Assembly: GCA_037893245.1 (NCBI GenBank)
Contig: JBAIAA010000603.1
Span: 248,001 to 312,000, forward strand
Source: Crossaster papposus
Lineage: Eukaryota > Echinodermata > Asteroidea > Velatida > Solasteridae
Direction: 5' to 3'
Length of the DNA stretch: 64,000 bases
Shown here: piece by piece, positions 22,955 through 35,690 of the stretch
Layout: each line of letters starts with the position of its first letter
Position numbering within the stretch: the first letter of the stretch is position 1
Position numbers and translations under genes: made by a program
Notes under the pieces: model-generated
What the model was told of the DNA's origin: nothing
Seen by the model: only the letters and a program-made list of their open reading frames with translations
Databases searched by the model: none

Positions 22955-24758
22955 ATATGCAACACGTCTGTCTCGTTACTATTGCCATCACGTTTCTTCT
23001 GTCAGCCTGGAACCGAAATAAGACATTCAATATATATTTAAGCAAATGCATAGCACCAGATGTTGGGGTGATTCACATTTTTAGTATATTAAATAGGCCT
23101 ACCTAAAGTAATAAAATTGGTGATCGGTGAATATTCAGGTGCAAATGTATAATAAAATTTAGATTTGTGGCGGCCATATTAAATTGTATCCATGACCATT
23201 ACCTCCAATCACGTCGTAACCTATTCCAAATGATTTATTTTGCCTAAAAAACATATAATAGAATTTCAAATAATTCAAATATCTCTTCTGACAGCGAATA
23301 TATGATGCATTACATATTAATGGCGGCCATCTTGGATTTTTGCACATTTAACACATTTCCGCAACAGTAATTTCTTAGGACTTTTAATATGTTATTCAGG
23401 ACACCTTATAGATGACCTCTGTGCCCAAATAAATTCTGTTGCATTTTTTTCCATTTCAAAAGTTAGTTTGCCTGGACTACTATATCCACCAGGGTTTTGC
23501 AAGAACTAGTTACGCGTGTCAAGAATAGACCGCCCGAACTCGGCCTATAACTGTAGAGTATGGGAACAATATTTGAAATCACACGTTGTAAATTCGCTGC
23601 TCCCGTGATTTTTTTTACAAGCCGTCCTAAAAGGACAGTCGCATTGCGAGTCGGAAATCTGGCTAAAAATTGTTTTCTTAAAAAAAACAATTTCTGAACG
23701 ATATTTGCACACCAAGAAGCTTACATTTTACTTTTCAAAACGCACCTCGTTAGAAAACGGAGACCAATTCAAACAAAAGAGGTAGGTTTTTATCTTAAGC
23801 TATCCGGAACTAGGAAATATCTGGCAGTAGGAAAACGACTGTACTACGAGTTGACTCGAGAGACATGGAATAATTAATTAACGCCCCACCTCTCCCAAAA
23901 TCCACCACTGGAAGAAAATGCCAAAACAGTTCATAAACGTGGTGAAACTGCAAGGAGAAATTTAACTCGTTCAAGTTCTGGTATCTCTGAAACTCCGATA
24001 GTCTCACTCCATCCAACGTTATCTAGCTCGTGCAGCAGATGCACGACGTACATGTACATGTGCACAAGACGCTGTTCCCGGGTACCCGGCTCGTGCAGTA
24101 CACGCATGGCCAACACACGAGCGTGCATAATCGCTGGTATCATGGTACATAGAAGTACACGTATTATGGCCATGGCCATATATGGGTTAGCCAAGGTGTA
24201 TTAATTGTACATGTACAATGTACATGTACTGCACGTGGACGACGTACGTTGTTCATGCATTTGGGCCACAGTGCGCGATGCATGGGGGTGGATTTGAATG
24301 GCGCTTTCGAGAACGTCGTCACAGGGGCGGAACATTTTAAAGTTTTATATTGTTTGTAGGCCTATTTTATAATTATAGTTTTCCATTTTTATAGATCTTT
24401 ATTTTTGATCACGTAAGTATTCAAGTACTTATGATAAGATGTGCGTATATATACTCTCAAATATAGGGGTGCTTTAGTATTGCAGCACCCCCACCCCAAA
24501 ATCCGTCCTAGGGGGGCGGCAGCACCCCCTGCACCCCCTGTTCCCGCGTGCCTGACGAGGGGAGTAGGCCGAATGGCAGAAACGTTTCAGTGTAGATTTT
24601 AGTAACAGGTTCCTTCTGGGGCTGGGAATTAGATACCACAACACTAATTACAGATAAGCTAGCAATCTGTATCATAATCTTGATTTTCATTTTTTGCTAC
24701 TTTATGCCCATTTCGTGGTAACAACTTCAGGTCACATATATCATTTTAACTCTTTTAG
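22955..24758. other. Non-coding stretch
   Basis: AT-rich with no exon seen. A palindrome-rich patch of TGTACATGTACA type words lies at about 24045-24250, and a C-rich patch (GCACCCCCTGCACCCCCTG) near 24520. Confidence 0.5.
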
Positions 24759-24835
24759 GGTAAAAAGATTACTAAGCAGCTCATCCACCAAGATCTTTTA
24801 TTAGAGCAACGTGGTGCCTTAATTGTTCTAAAATA

Positions 24836-25090
24836 ATGGAAGATCAAGAAAGTCCAGCATCATCCACACGATGTCACTCTCCACCAGTGGGGTCAGACTC
24901 GACAAGTGACCCAGAAACATCTTGGCCTATCGCCGATTGGATTTATCAAGTCGTGTTTCAAGAGCAAGAACGGCACTCCTCGTCAGCCGTCCATCTGTGC
25001 CTTTTCAAGAGCCAAGCTGACGGTACTAAAAGAGGTCTTCCCCAATCAGGAGCATTCCGTCCAGGGTTTAAGCCAATTTTCCCACATTTG
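24836..25090 (+). pseudogene. TRMO: TRMO exon with start of the TsaA-like domain
   Basis: The clear part (from about 24906) reads LSPIGFIKSCFKSKNGTPRQ, then PSICAFSRAKLTVLKEVFP and EHSVQGLSQFSHIW. This matches the N-terminal strand region of the TsaA/VirR-like domain of eukaryotic TRMO, which transfers a methyl group from SAM to N6-threonylcarbamoyladenosine at tRNA position 37; NGTPRQPS and LxQFSHxW are diagnostic. The donor GTGAGT follows TTTG at 25090. An ATG at 24836 opens a frame with MEDQESPASSTRC and a PxA-DW stretch, but it is one base out of register with the domain frame. Either a frame break lies before residue 35 or the real start is in an upstream exon. The 2-nt phase at the donor agrees with the next exon (W-ILFI). 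Confidence 0.75.
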
Positions 25091-26877
25091 GTGAGTCTCA
25101 AGACAGTCACTATGTAGATGTAGATGGTACCAAGGAAGTGTAGGATACTGTAGTTCTGAAGATGTTTTTAGATTCGGCCATCAGCCAGATTTGCATTTTC
25201 ACAATAACTGTTTCTTCCCAATGGCACATTGTATATTCTAGCTAATTTTGAATGTTATCACACTAACAACTGACAGGTATGGGTGGGATCAAGTCAGCTA
25301 GTGAAACCATATATCAGGCCAAAAAAACCAAATAAATTAGTTTCTCATCCTCGCGCACATCCTTTTTTGCTGCTGCATCAAAACAATTTGTTTATATTTG
25401 TATTTGTTTCGCATCGTCACTTTTCTCCCGATCTTAATTGTTCTCGTTTGCATTTTTTTTAGAAGAGTGAAGCCTTATTATTATCATATGACGCGACACT
25501 ATACAGTGTGGCAGGCCTGGAATTACAATTACAATTTGTTTAGGGAAAGGCCACTTTGGCCTTGGAGTATTCAAAATTTGGGAGGGCACCAAGGCCAGTA
25601 GGAAGGGCGCCAAGGCCAAAATTTGAAAATAAAAAGGGTATGTCGCTGTATATACATGTACCACTAAAATAACCAGACGAAGTCCGTGGACCCATTACCC
25701 CTATTTATTTCGCACACCGCTGATGCAGGCAGGTGAAAACTAAAGCAAAATACACAAAATAGTTATTATTAAGCATTATAATTTAAAGAAATACAAATGT
25801 GCAATAAAATAATTACATTAGGTTTGGAGAAAATTGGGCAGCACCTTGTCGGCAAAATCAGTTACAGAGGAGCAACAATCAATCAGTTATGAAAATAAAG
25901 AAACCCGTATATAAACTTACAATCGTTCCCGGGGTAAGGGATCGTCCGCACACACAGCGAGATAAACAGGAATTTACGGCGGCATTCTGGGGTGCTGCAC
26001 AAATAATATATACACGTATATAATTCAACAAATACCACTATCATTCTAGTAATTTGCAATTACTAACCCAAACTAAGAATTCATATTTGTTTCCCCGACG
26101 CACCATGAACTATAAAGGGCGTTGGCTCTGAGGAATGTTCGGATATTTCTAGTGTACATTAAAAGGCTTATAAACTAGAAGGCAAACAATTTAACAGCAA
26201 TATAAACCTTAAGATAAATGCTTCCATGTAAATTACATCTTCGGAAATAAACATGATATAAATCAAAGGTAAAAATACTTACAAATGGTTGACTACAGAA
26301 AGAATGTGTGAGTTGGTTGGGAGCGTGAACGCAACTGACTCAACCCCCCCCCGCGTGCCTCGGTGGTTAAGTGGGGCAACCAGAAATTACGTAATTACAT
26401 ACCAAACATGCTCAGACCTACGGCTTATGCAAATAAGAGAACAATCATTTAACAGATGGAAAAATACATAGCGGTGACGATAACAGGGTACGAAGGCCAC
26501 TTAGTTATGAAAGTTATAAAACAAACTACAACCAACGGCGAACTACTTTGTTGATTCATTACTTAAACACTAAAACAGGCCTCTTTATTGAACAAGTTTC
26601 CAAGATAATAACTATTGATCCGTTGAACATTGTTACTCTATTAAATTCTTGTAGTTTAATCCGAAAAGTTTTGGACGGTGAAGGGATTCATTCACTAAAA
26701 AAGGTTTTCTAGTCATGCGGTGCAACAATTCCACCAGAAGAGGGCGTTCAAACAACAGAGAGCGCCCTCTGTTGGTCAATGTTTTTATTTTAGACTGGTC
26801 CCTTGTTTAAAGACGTCGGGTGTTCGTGTACAACGCGAACGGGTGCCGATAGAGTCGCGAATGCGTTGAACGCACTG
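25091..26877. other. TRMO intron, first part
   Basis: Non-coding AT-rich sequence within the gene. No exon is recognised. An open frame at 26289-26471 has no family similarity. Confidence 0.5.
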
Positions 26878-27196
26878 ACCTCTATACATGGACAGATCAT
26901 CATTGTTCTATTTTGAAGTCGGCATGCGGAGAAGTGCAACATGGCGGACCCACGATGTCACTCTGTGAGCCAATGAAATGTCTAGGTGTTGGTACGATAC
27001 GTATTACGTAATGTTTATACATGTAAATACAAAACGTACAGAGTAAATCCACTAACCTAGGCTCTACACTGGACATTTCATTGGCTCACAGCAGTGACGT
27101 CTCGGGTCCGCCATGTTGCACTTCCAGTTCGCGCCGACTTCAAGTGTTAGCACAGCAGAATATGGACAATGATCCGTCCAGGTGTAGAGGTCAGTG
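26878..27196. mobile_element. ~320-bp palindromic MITE in TRMO intron
   Basis: The left arm (26878-26990) and right arm (27066-27196) are diverged inverted copies. Matching blocks include TGACCTCTA, GGACAGATCAT / ATGATCCGTCC, GAAGTGCAACATGGCGGACC and GAGCCAATGAAATGTC. The interior of about 75 bp has TACATGTA. It is a foldback element with no coding capacity. Confidence 0.7.
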
Positions 27197-28730
27197 GTTG
27201 AACGTAAACAATTTACGCTAGTGCAACTTCCTTTGACTCGTTCGAGCGGATTGCGCTGCACGTACAAACTTATCGCGGAAATTCCCATATGCAAATTAGG
27301 TGAACAGCGCCGCTCATTATGAGGTCATCGTACGTTCTCGCTTTACGCGCGTCATCGCCTTCGGCCACTTCCGGGTAGGTACGGACTCGTTTCAGTTTAA
27401 TGAATGAATCATTATGCATCGGGTACTGCACATGCGTAGTGATGGTATGAGAAAAAGCTAAGATGGCCGCTGTCTAGTGCTGAAAAAAGCTTCCGAATCG
27501 GTGGAGTTTGGGTGAGTTATGACAGTTTAAAAACTTTTTGCGTCTTCCTTTTTTTGAACTCAAAGTTCAGAGAGTCCATATTTGTAATAATGTTATTCTT
27601 TCTCACCAAATTTCTTTGGAAATCAAGCGATTTATTTCATTTGTTTAGCTGTCGAATGGTGTTACACACGTGGGTAATCGGATTGATAGCGCGATGGTCG
27701 CGAGCAATATTGCATGGCCATTTTAAGATGAAACTCCCAAAATTTGCCAATAATTCTCAAAGGATCACATGATAAACTACACGCGGCATGTGAACGCATC
27801 AAGTTACATCGATGCATTTTTATGGAAATTGAGCGGCGGCGCATCGTTAAATATAGAATGACTGGAGGGGAATGACCAGCAAATTGGCGGGACAATCTTA
27901 CGTCACAAAAGTCACTGATAATTTTGGGCATCAAATGAGTGCAAGTGCGCAGGCGTGCAAATTCCCGCATGATTTATGGGACAGGTTTGTAAAACTAACA
28001 CAAGTAAATAACGCGCTGGAAAACTGGTGTCGATTTTCCTTGATTTGCAGGTCAAGAATTGATCGTGAATACCTTAGAAGTTCGTTAACTCAGCTTGGAT
28101 ACATATGGAAGGTTATTTAGACGATTTGTGTGGATTTTGGCGACATTTTGAACCACATTCAAGACATAATCATTCGTCAATATTCTTCTGGCTCGGCCTC
28201 TAGTACCAGTAGCGCAAGATAATGCCCAAATGTTAAAAAAGTGATAACTAGAAGCCAGTAACTCGGTCTACACCACACCGTGTTTTGTCGCACCGAAAAA
28301 TAACTAGCTATTTACTTTACAAAATAGGGTCTGGAGCTAAAATTACTAGCCCAAATCAATATATCTTGGTATCAGTTTTCTTGTAGAAAGATTCTCCATC
28401 CATTGGTATAGGTAGTTTTGGCCTCATGGAAGTGGAAGTATGCTTGTTCGTTGAGATATTATGCTTGTTGGTTTTTTTGGGGGCCACCCTGTGTAAGTTT
28501 CTCTATACAAACACATCAAGCCAACGTCAAGCTCCCCAAAAATGTCCCCATCTTCCGCTTTTAAAAATAGTTAGGACGAGAAACATTTTTTTATTTGGCC
28601 TAACAGACCAGTTTTCACTGGTTGCGATGAGTTACCACTCAGCAATTCAGAATCAAGAACCATTGAGTTTTAGGTAAAATAAGTCTGGGACTTCAATAAT
28701 TGCGCCCCAAATTGTATGTGTAATTTGCAG
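27197..28730. other. TRMO intron, last part
   Basis: No exon or recognisable repeat. It ends in TAATTTGCAG, the acceptor of the following exon. Confidence 0.5.
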
Positions 28731-28890
28731 GATACTATTCATCTCCACAAGAATGGTGATGGGCGGTTCACCAAGGCCAAAGTGAAGCCGCCTCGTTTAG
28801 ACGGAGTCAAGGTTGGGGTTTTCGCCATCCGCAGTCCCCATCGACCCAATCCTATCGGCCTGACCTTAGCCAAGCTGGATAGAATCCAAG
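28731..28890 (+). pseudogene. TRMO: TRMO exon with catalytic-domain core
   Basis: After TTTGCAG the first codons continue W-ILFI from the previous exon. One base is then missing before HKNGDGRFTKAKVKPPRLDG, and the exon continues VKVGVFAIRSPHRPNPIGLT and LAKLDRIQ. The RSPHRPNPIGL motif is the signature of the TsaA/TrmO fold and is expected near the SAM site. The break is a single-base loss inside TTCATCTCCACAAG. The GT donor after ATCCAAG is GTATTC. No later TRMO exon was found in the window; instead the last ~50 bases of this exon open the long tandem array. Confidence 0.8.
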
Positions 28891-29043
28891 GTATTCATAA
28901 CCCCATCGACCCAATCCTATCGGCCTGACCTAATAGCTCAGCTGAATAGAATCAACGGTATTCATAACCCCATTGACCCAATCCTACCGGCCTGACCTAA
29001 TAGCTAAGCTGGATAGAATCCACGGTATTCATATAATAATAAT

Positions 29044-29325
29044 AATTGGGGAGGCTAATCATCCTTACTCGCAGCTGGTGTGCTGAATTGCGAAGGATGC
29101 AAGTGACACCCAATGACTGTTCATGTGTCACGTCACATTAAAGAACCATTTTTTCAAAAGAACCTAAAAACAAATGTAAACATTGGTTTTTATGTTGAGT
29201 ATTTCCTAACGTTTCCAAAAATGTATAGTTTAGCAAATCTACACAAACAGTGAACGAAACTTTCAATATGTACATTATGAACCTGACTTGGAGGCAAGGG
29301 CTTTAAACACAAGCCACCCAACCAA
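29044..29325. repeat. Array spacer, first of ten copies
   Basis: The spacer begins with ATAATAATAATTGGGGAGGC and runs through GCAGCTGGTGTGCTGAATTG, CATGTGTCACGTCACATTAA, a CCATTTTTTCAAAAGAACC stretch and GTACATTATGAACCTGACTT. Other copies start near 29655, 30504, 31560, 32036, 32713, 33385, 34058, 34600 and 35077. They differ by a few substitutions and by the number of AAT triplets. The spacer shows no TRMO similarity and no coding signal. Confidence 0.9.
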
Positions 29326-30598
29326 TCCTATCGGCTTGATCTGTTAGCTAAGCTTGATAGAATCCAAGGTATTATATTCCCATCGACCCAGTCCTATCGG
29401 CCTGACCTTAGCCAAGCTGGATAGAATCCAAGGTATTCATAACCCCATCGACCCAATCCTATCGGCCTGACCTAGTAGCTAAGCTGGATAGAATCCAAGG
29501 TATTCATAACTCCATCGACCCAATCCTATCGACCTGACCTAATAGCTAAGCTGAATAGAATCAACGGTATTCATAACCCCATTGACCCAATCCTACCGGC
29601 CTGACCTAATAGCTAAGCTGGATAGAATCCACGGTATTCATATAATAATAATAATTGGGGAGGCTAATCATTCTTACTCGCAGCTGGTGTGCTGAATTGC
29701 GAAGGATGCAAGTGACACCCAATGACTTTTCATGTGTCACGTCGCATTAAATAACCATTTTTTTCAAAAGAACCTAAAAACAAATGTAAACATTGGTTTT
29801 TATGTTGAGTATTTCCCAACGTTTCCAAAAATGTATAGTTTAGCAAATCTACACAAACAGTGAACGAAACTTTCAATATGTACATTATGAACCTGACTTA
29901 GAGGCAAGCGCTTTACACACAAGCCACCTAAGCTAAGCTTGATAGAATCCAAGGTATTATATTCCCATGGACCCAGTCCTATCGGCCTGACCTTAGCTAA
30001 GCTGGATAGAATCCAAGGTATTCATATTCCCATCGACCCAATCCTACCGGCCTGACCTAATAGCTAAGCTGGATAGAATCCAAGGTATATCCCTATCGAC
30101 CCAATCCTATCGGCCTGAGCTAATGGCTAAGCTGAATAGAATCAACGGTATTCATAACCCCATTGACCCAATCCTATCGGCCTGACCTAATAGCTAATCT
30201 TGATAGAATCCATGGTATTCATAACCCCATCGACCCAATCCTACCGGCCTGACCTAATAGCTAAGCTGGATAGAATCCAAGGTATATCCCAATCGACCCA
30301 ATCCTATCGGCCTGAGCTAATAGCTAAGCTGACTAGAATCAACGGTATTCATAACCCCATTGACCCAATCCTATCGGCCTGACCTAATAGCTAAGCTTGA
30401 TAGAATCCAATGTATTCATAACCTCATCGACCCAATCCTACCGGCCTGACCTAATAGCTAAGCTGGATAGAATCAACGGTATTCATATAATAATAATAAT
30501 AATTGGGGAGGCTAATCATCCTTACTCGCAGCTGGTGTGCTGAATTGCGAAGGATGCAAGTGACACCCAATGACTTTTCATGTGTCACGTCACATTAA

Positions 30599-30977
30599 AG
30601 GTAGTATACACCATTTGCAGAAATCGAAAATATTTACTACTGAATTATTAAGAAATACCTTACTCAATTGAAAGTAAATAATGATTCTAGGCATTCAGCA
30701 AAAGGATTGCGCTAGATATCCTGTAATTATTCAAAAACATTGAATTTTATGAAGAAAAATTCGCTCTCGCCGGACGGCGAGAGCGAAAAAACAAAGATAA
30801 CATAAGAATAACTGCTCGACCCCGGTTGAAAACAAACGTTGTTTTTCGTGCTTTTCTCGGCATCCATGATTGTAAAACTTCGGAAAAGTCAGTTAAACGA
30901 TATTTACTATGAAATACAACCCCCCAAATCTACCCATTCATGATAATTCAAGCAATTACCAATGGTGTATACTACCT
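30599..30977. mobile_element. 379-bp TTAA-flanked MITE in array spacer
   Basis: It starts AGGTAGTATACACCATTTG and ends CCAATGGTGTATACTACCT, flanked on both sides by TTAA (30595-30598 and 30978-30981). It interrupts the third spacer and is absent from the other nine, so the insertion is visible by comparison. TTAA target use is known for piggyBac and Kolobok families; the termini do not decide between them. A small internal hairpin CGCTCTCGCCGGACGGCGAG lies near 30767. Confidence 0.9.
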
Positions 30978-33900
30978 TTAAAGAACCATTTTTTCAAAAG
31001 AACCTAAAAACAAATGTAAACATTGGTTTTTATGTTGAGTATTTCCTAACTTTTCCAAAAATGTATAGTTTAGCAAATCTACACAAACAGTGAACGACAC
31101 TTTCAATATGTACATTATGAACCTGACTTGGAGGCAAAGGCTTTACACACAAGCAACCCAACCCAATCCTATCGGCTTGATCTGTTAGCTAAGCTTGATA
31201 GAATCCAAGGTATTATATTCCCATCGACCCAGTCCTATCGGCCTGACCTTAGCTGAGCTGGATAGAATCCAAGGTATTCATATTCCCATCGACCCAATCC
31301 TACCGGCCTGACCTAATAGCTAAGCTGGATAGAATCCAAGGTATATCCCAATCGACCCAATCCTATCGGCCTGAGCTAATAGCTAAGCTGACTAGAATCA
31401 ACGGTATTCATAACCCCATTGACCCAATCCTATCGGCCTGACCTAATAGCTAAGCTTGATAGAATCCATGGTTTTCATAACCCCATCGACCCAATCCTAA
31501 CGGCCTGACCTAATAGCTAAGCTGGATAGAATCCACGGTATTCATATAATAATAATAATAATTGGGGAGGCTAATCATCCTTACTCGCAGCTGGTGTGCT
31601 GAATTGCGAAGGATGCAAGTGACACCCAATGACTTTTCATGTGTCACGTCACATTAAAGAACCATTTTTTCAAAAGAACCTAAAAACAAATGTAAACATT
31701 GGTTTTTATGTTTAGTATTTCCTAACGTTTCCAAAAATGTATAGTTTAGCAAATCTACACAAACAGTGAACGAAACTTTCAATATGTACATTATGAACCT
31801 GACTTAGAGGCAAGCGCTTTACACACAAGCCACCCAACCCAATGCTATTGGCTTGATCTGCTAACTAAGCTTGATAGAATCCAAGGTATTATATTCCCAT
31901 CGACCCAGTCCTATCGGCCTGACCTTAGCTCAGCCGGATAGAATCCAAGGTATTCATATTCCCATCGACCCAATCCTACCGGCCTGACCTAATAGCTAAG
32001 CTGGATAGAATCCACAGTATTCATATAATAATAATAATTGGGGAGGCTAATCATCCTTACTCGCAGCTGGTGTGCTGAATTGCGAAGGATGCAAGTGACA
32101 CCCAATGACTTTTCATGTGTCACGTCACATTAAAGAACCATTTTTTTCAAAAGAACCTAAAAACAAATGTAAACATAGTTTTTATGTTGAGTATTTCCTA
32201 ACATTTCCAAAAATGTATAGTTTAGCAAATCTACACAAACAGTGAACGAAACTTTCAATATGTACATTATGAACCTGACTTAGAGGCAAGCGCTTTACAC
32301 ACAAGCCACCCAACCCAATCCTATCGGCTTGATCTGTTAGCTAAGCTTGATAGAATCCAAGGTATTATATTCCCATCGACCCAGTCCTATCGGCCTGACC
32401 TTAGCTAAGCTGGATAGAATCCAATGTATTCATATTCCCATCGACCCAATCCTACCGGCCTGACCTAATAGCTAAGCTGGATAGAATCCAAGGTATATCC
32501 CAATCGACCCAATCCTATCGGCCTGAGCTAATAGCTAAGCGGACTAGAATCAACGGTATTCATAACCCCATTGACCCAATCCTATCGGCCTGACATAATA
32601 GCTAAGCTGGATAGAATCCAAGGTATTCATATTCCCATCGACCCAATCCTACCGGCCTGACCTAATAGCTATTAAACTGGATAGAATCCACGGTATTCAT
32701 ATAATGATAATAATTGGGGAGGCTAATCATCCTTACTCGCAGCTGGTGTGCTGAATTGCGAAGGATGCAAGTGACACCCAATGACTTTTCATGTGTCACG
32801 TCACATTAAAGAACCATTTTTTTCAAAAGAACCTCAAAACAAATGTAAATATTGGTTTTTATGTTGAGTATTTCCTAACGTTTCCAAAAATGTATAGTTT
32901 AGCAAATCTACACAAACAGTGAACGAAACTTTCACTATGTACATTATGAACCTGACTTGGAGGCAAGCGCTTTACACACAAGCCACCCAACCCAATCCTA
33001 TCGGCTTGATCTGCTAGCTAAGCTGGATAGAATCCAAGGTATTATATTCCCATCGACCCAGTCCTATCGGCCTGAACTTAGCTAAGCTGGATAGAATCCA
33101 AGGTATTCATATTCCCATCGACCCAATCCTACCGACCTGACCTAATAGCTAAGCTGGATAGAATCCAAGGTATATCCCTATCGACCCAATCCTATCGGCC
33201 TGAGCTAATAGCTAAGCTGACTAGAATCAACGGTATTCATAACCCCATTGACCCAGTCCTATCCGCCTGACCTTAGCCAAGCTGGATAGAATCCAAGGTA
33301 TTCATATTCCCATCGACCCAATCCTACCGGCCTGACCTAATAGCTAAGCTGGATAGAATCCACGGTATTCATATAATAATAATAATTGGTAAGGCTAATC
33401 ATCCTTACTCGCAACTGGTGTGCTGAATTGCGAAGGATGCAAGTGACACCCAATGACTTTTCATGTGTCACGTCACATTAAAGAACCATTTTTTCAAAAG
33501 AACCTAAAAACAAATGTAAACATTGGTTTTTATGTTGAGTATTTCCTAACGTTTCCAAAAATGTGTAGTTTAGCAAATCTACACAAACAGTGAACGAAAC
33601 TTTCAATATGTACATTATGAACCTGACTTGGAGGCAAGCGCTTTACACACACGCCACCCAACCCAATCCTATCTGCTTGATCTGTGAGCTAAGCTTGATA
33701 GAATCCAAGGTATTATATTCCCATCGACCCAGTCCTATCGGCCTGACCTTAGCTAAGCTGGATAGAATCCAAGGTATTCATATTCCCATCGACCCAATCC
33801 TACCGGCCTGACCTAATAGCTAAGCTGGATAGAATCCAAGGTATATCCCAATCGACCCAATCCTATCGGCCTGAGCTAATAGCTAAGCTGACTAGAATCA

Positions 33901-35690
33901 ACGGTATTCATAACCCCATTCACCCAATCCTATCGGCTTGACCTAATAGCTAAGCTTGATAGAATCCAAGGTATTCATAATCCCATCGACCCAATCCTAC
34001 CGGCCTGACCTAATAGCTAAGCTGGATAGAATCCACGGTATTCATATAATAATAATCATTGGGGAGGCTAATCATCCTTACTCGCAGCTGGTGTGCTGAA
34101 TTGCGAAGGATGCAAGTGACACCCAATGACTTTTCATGTGTCACGTCACATTGAAGAACCATTTTTTCAAAAGAACCTAAAAACAAATGTAAACATTGGT
34201 TTTTATGTTGAGTATTTCCTAACGTTTCCAAAAATGTATAGTTTAGCAAATCTACACAAACAGTGAACAAAACTTTCAATATGTACATTATGAACCTGAC
34301 TTGGTGGCAAGCGCTTTACACACAAGCCACCCAACCCAATCCTATCGGCTTGATCTGTTAGCTAAGCTGGATAGAATCCAAGGTATTCATATTCCCATCG
34401 ACCCAATCCTATCGGCCTGACCTAATAGCTAAGCTGGATAGAATCCAAGGTATATCCCAATCGACCCAATCCTATCGGCCTGAGCTAATGGCTAAGCTGA
34501 ATGGAATCAACGGTATTCATAACCCCATCGACCCAATCCTGCCGGCCTGACCTAATAGCTAAGCTGGATAGAATCCACGGTATTCATATAATAATAATAA
34601 TTGGGGAGGCTAATCATCCTTACTCGCAGCTGGTGTGCTGAATTGCGAAGGATGCAAGTGACGCCCAATGACTTTTCATGTGTCACGTCACATTAAAGAA
34701 CCATTTTTTTCAAAAGAACCTAAAAACAAATGTAAACATTGGTTTTTATGTTGAGTATTTCCTAACGTTTCCAAAAATGTATAATTTAGCAAATCTACAC
34801 AAACAGTGAACGAAACTTTCAATATGTACATTATGAACCTGACTTGGAGGCAAGCGCTTTACACACAAGCCACCCAACCCAATCCTATCGGCTTGATCTG
34901 TTAGCTAAGCTTGATAGAATCCAAGGTATTATATTCCCATCGACCCAGTCCTATCGGCCTGACCTTAGCCAAGCTGGATAGAATCCAAGGTATTCATATT
35001 CCCATCGACCCAATCCTACCGGCCTGACCTAATAGCTAAGCTGGATAGAATCAACGGTATTCATATAATAATAATAATTGGTAAGGCTAATCATCCTTAC
35101 TCGCAACTGGTGTGCTGAATTGCGAAGGATGCAAGTCACACCCAATGACTTTTCATGTGTCACGTCACATTAAAGAACCATTTTTTCAAAAGAACCTAAA
35201 AACAAATGTAAACATTGGTTTTTATGTTGAGTATTTCCTAACGTTTCCAAAAATGTATAGTTTAGCAAATCTACACAAACAGTGAACGAAACTTTCAATA
35301 TGTACATTATGAACCTGACTTGGTGGCAAGCGCTTTACACACAAGCCACCCAACCCAATCCTATCGGCTTGATCTGTTAGCTAAGCTTGATAGAATCCAA
35401 GGTATTATATTCCCATCGACCCAGTCCTATCGGCCTGACCTTAGCTAAGCTGGATAGAATCCAAGGTATTCATATTCCCATCGACCCAATCCTATCGGCC
35501 TGACCTAATAGCTAAGCTGGATAGAATCCAAGGTATATCCCAATCGACCCAATCCTATCGGCCTGAGCTAATGGCTAAGCTGAATAGAATCAACGGTATT
35601 CATAACCCCATCGACCCAATCCTACCGGCCTGACCTAATAGCTAAGCTGTATAGAATCCAAGGTATTCTTATCCCAATCAACCCAAGTCA

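Larger units (their letters stand above)
28841..35690 (+). repeat. Higher-order array of TRMO-exon-derived ~65-bp monomers
   Basis: About 56 monomers can be counted by their TAGAATC core. Each reads CCCATCGACCCAATCCTA, YCGGCCTGACC, AGCTAAGCTGGATAGAATCC and AGGTATTCAT, which is the 3' end of the TRMO exon (HRPNPIGLT...LDRIQ) plus its 5' splice site. Most monomers have gained bases (ACCTAATAGCTAAG for ACCTTAGCCAAG), creating stops; a subset keeps the exon form. Blocks hold 3, 5, 9, 6, 3, 6, 6, 6, 4, 3 and 5 monomers and are separated by ten copies of one spacer. The distance between neighbouring spacers fits about 282 bp plus 65 bp times the monomer number. Confidence 0.95.

Noticed and set aside
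28841-35690. Repeat-plus-spacer array resembling CRISPR
   Set aside because: Monomers are contiguous and derive from an animal exon; the spacers are copies of one sequence, not diverse, and the context is a eukaryotic genome.
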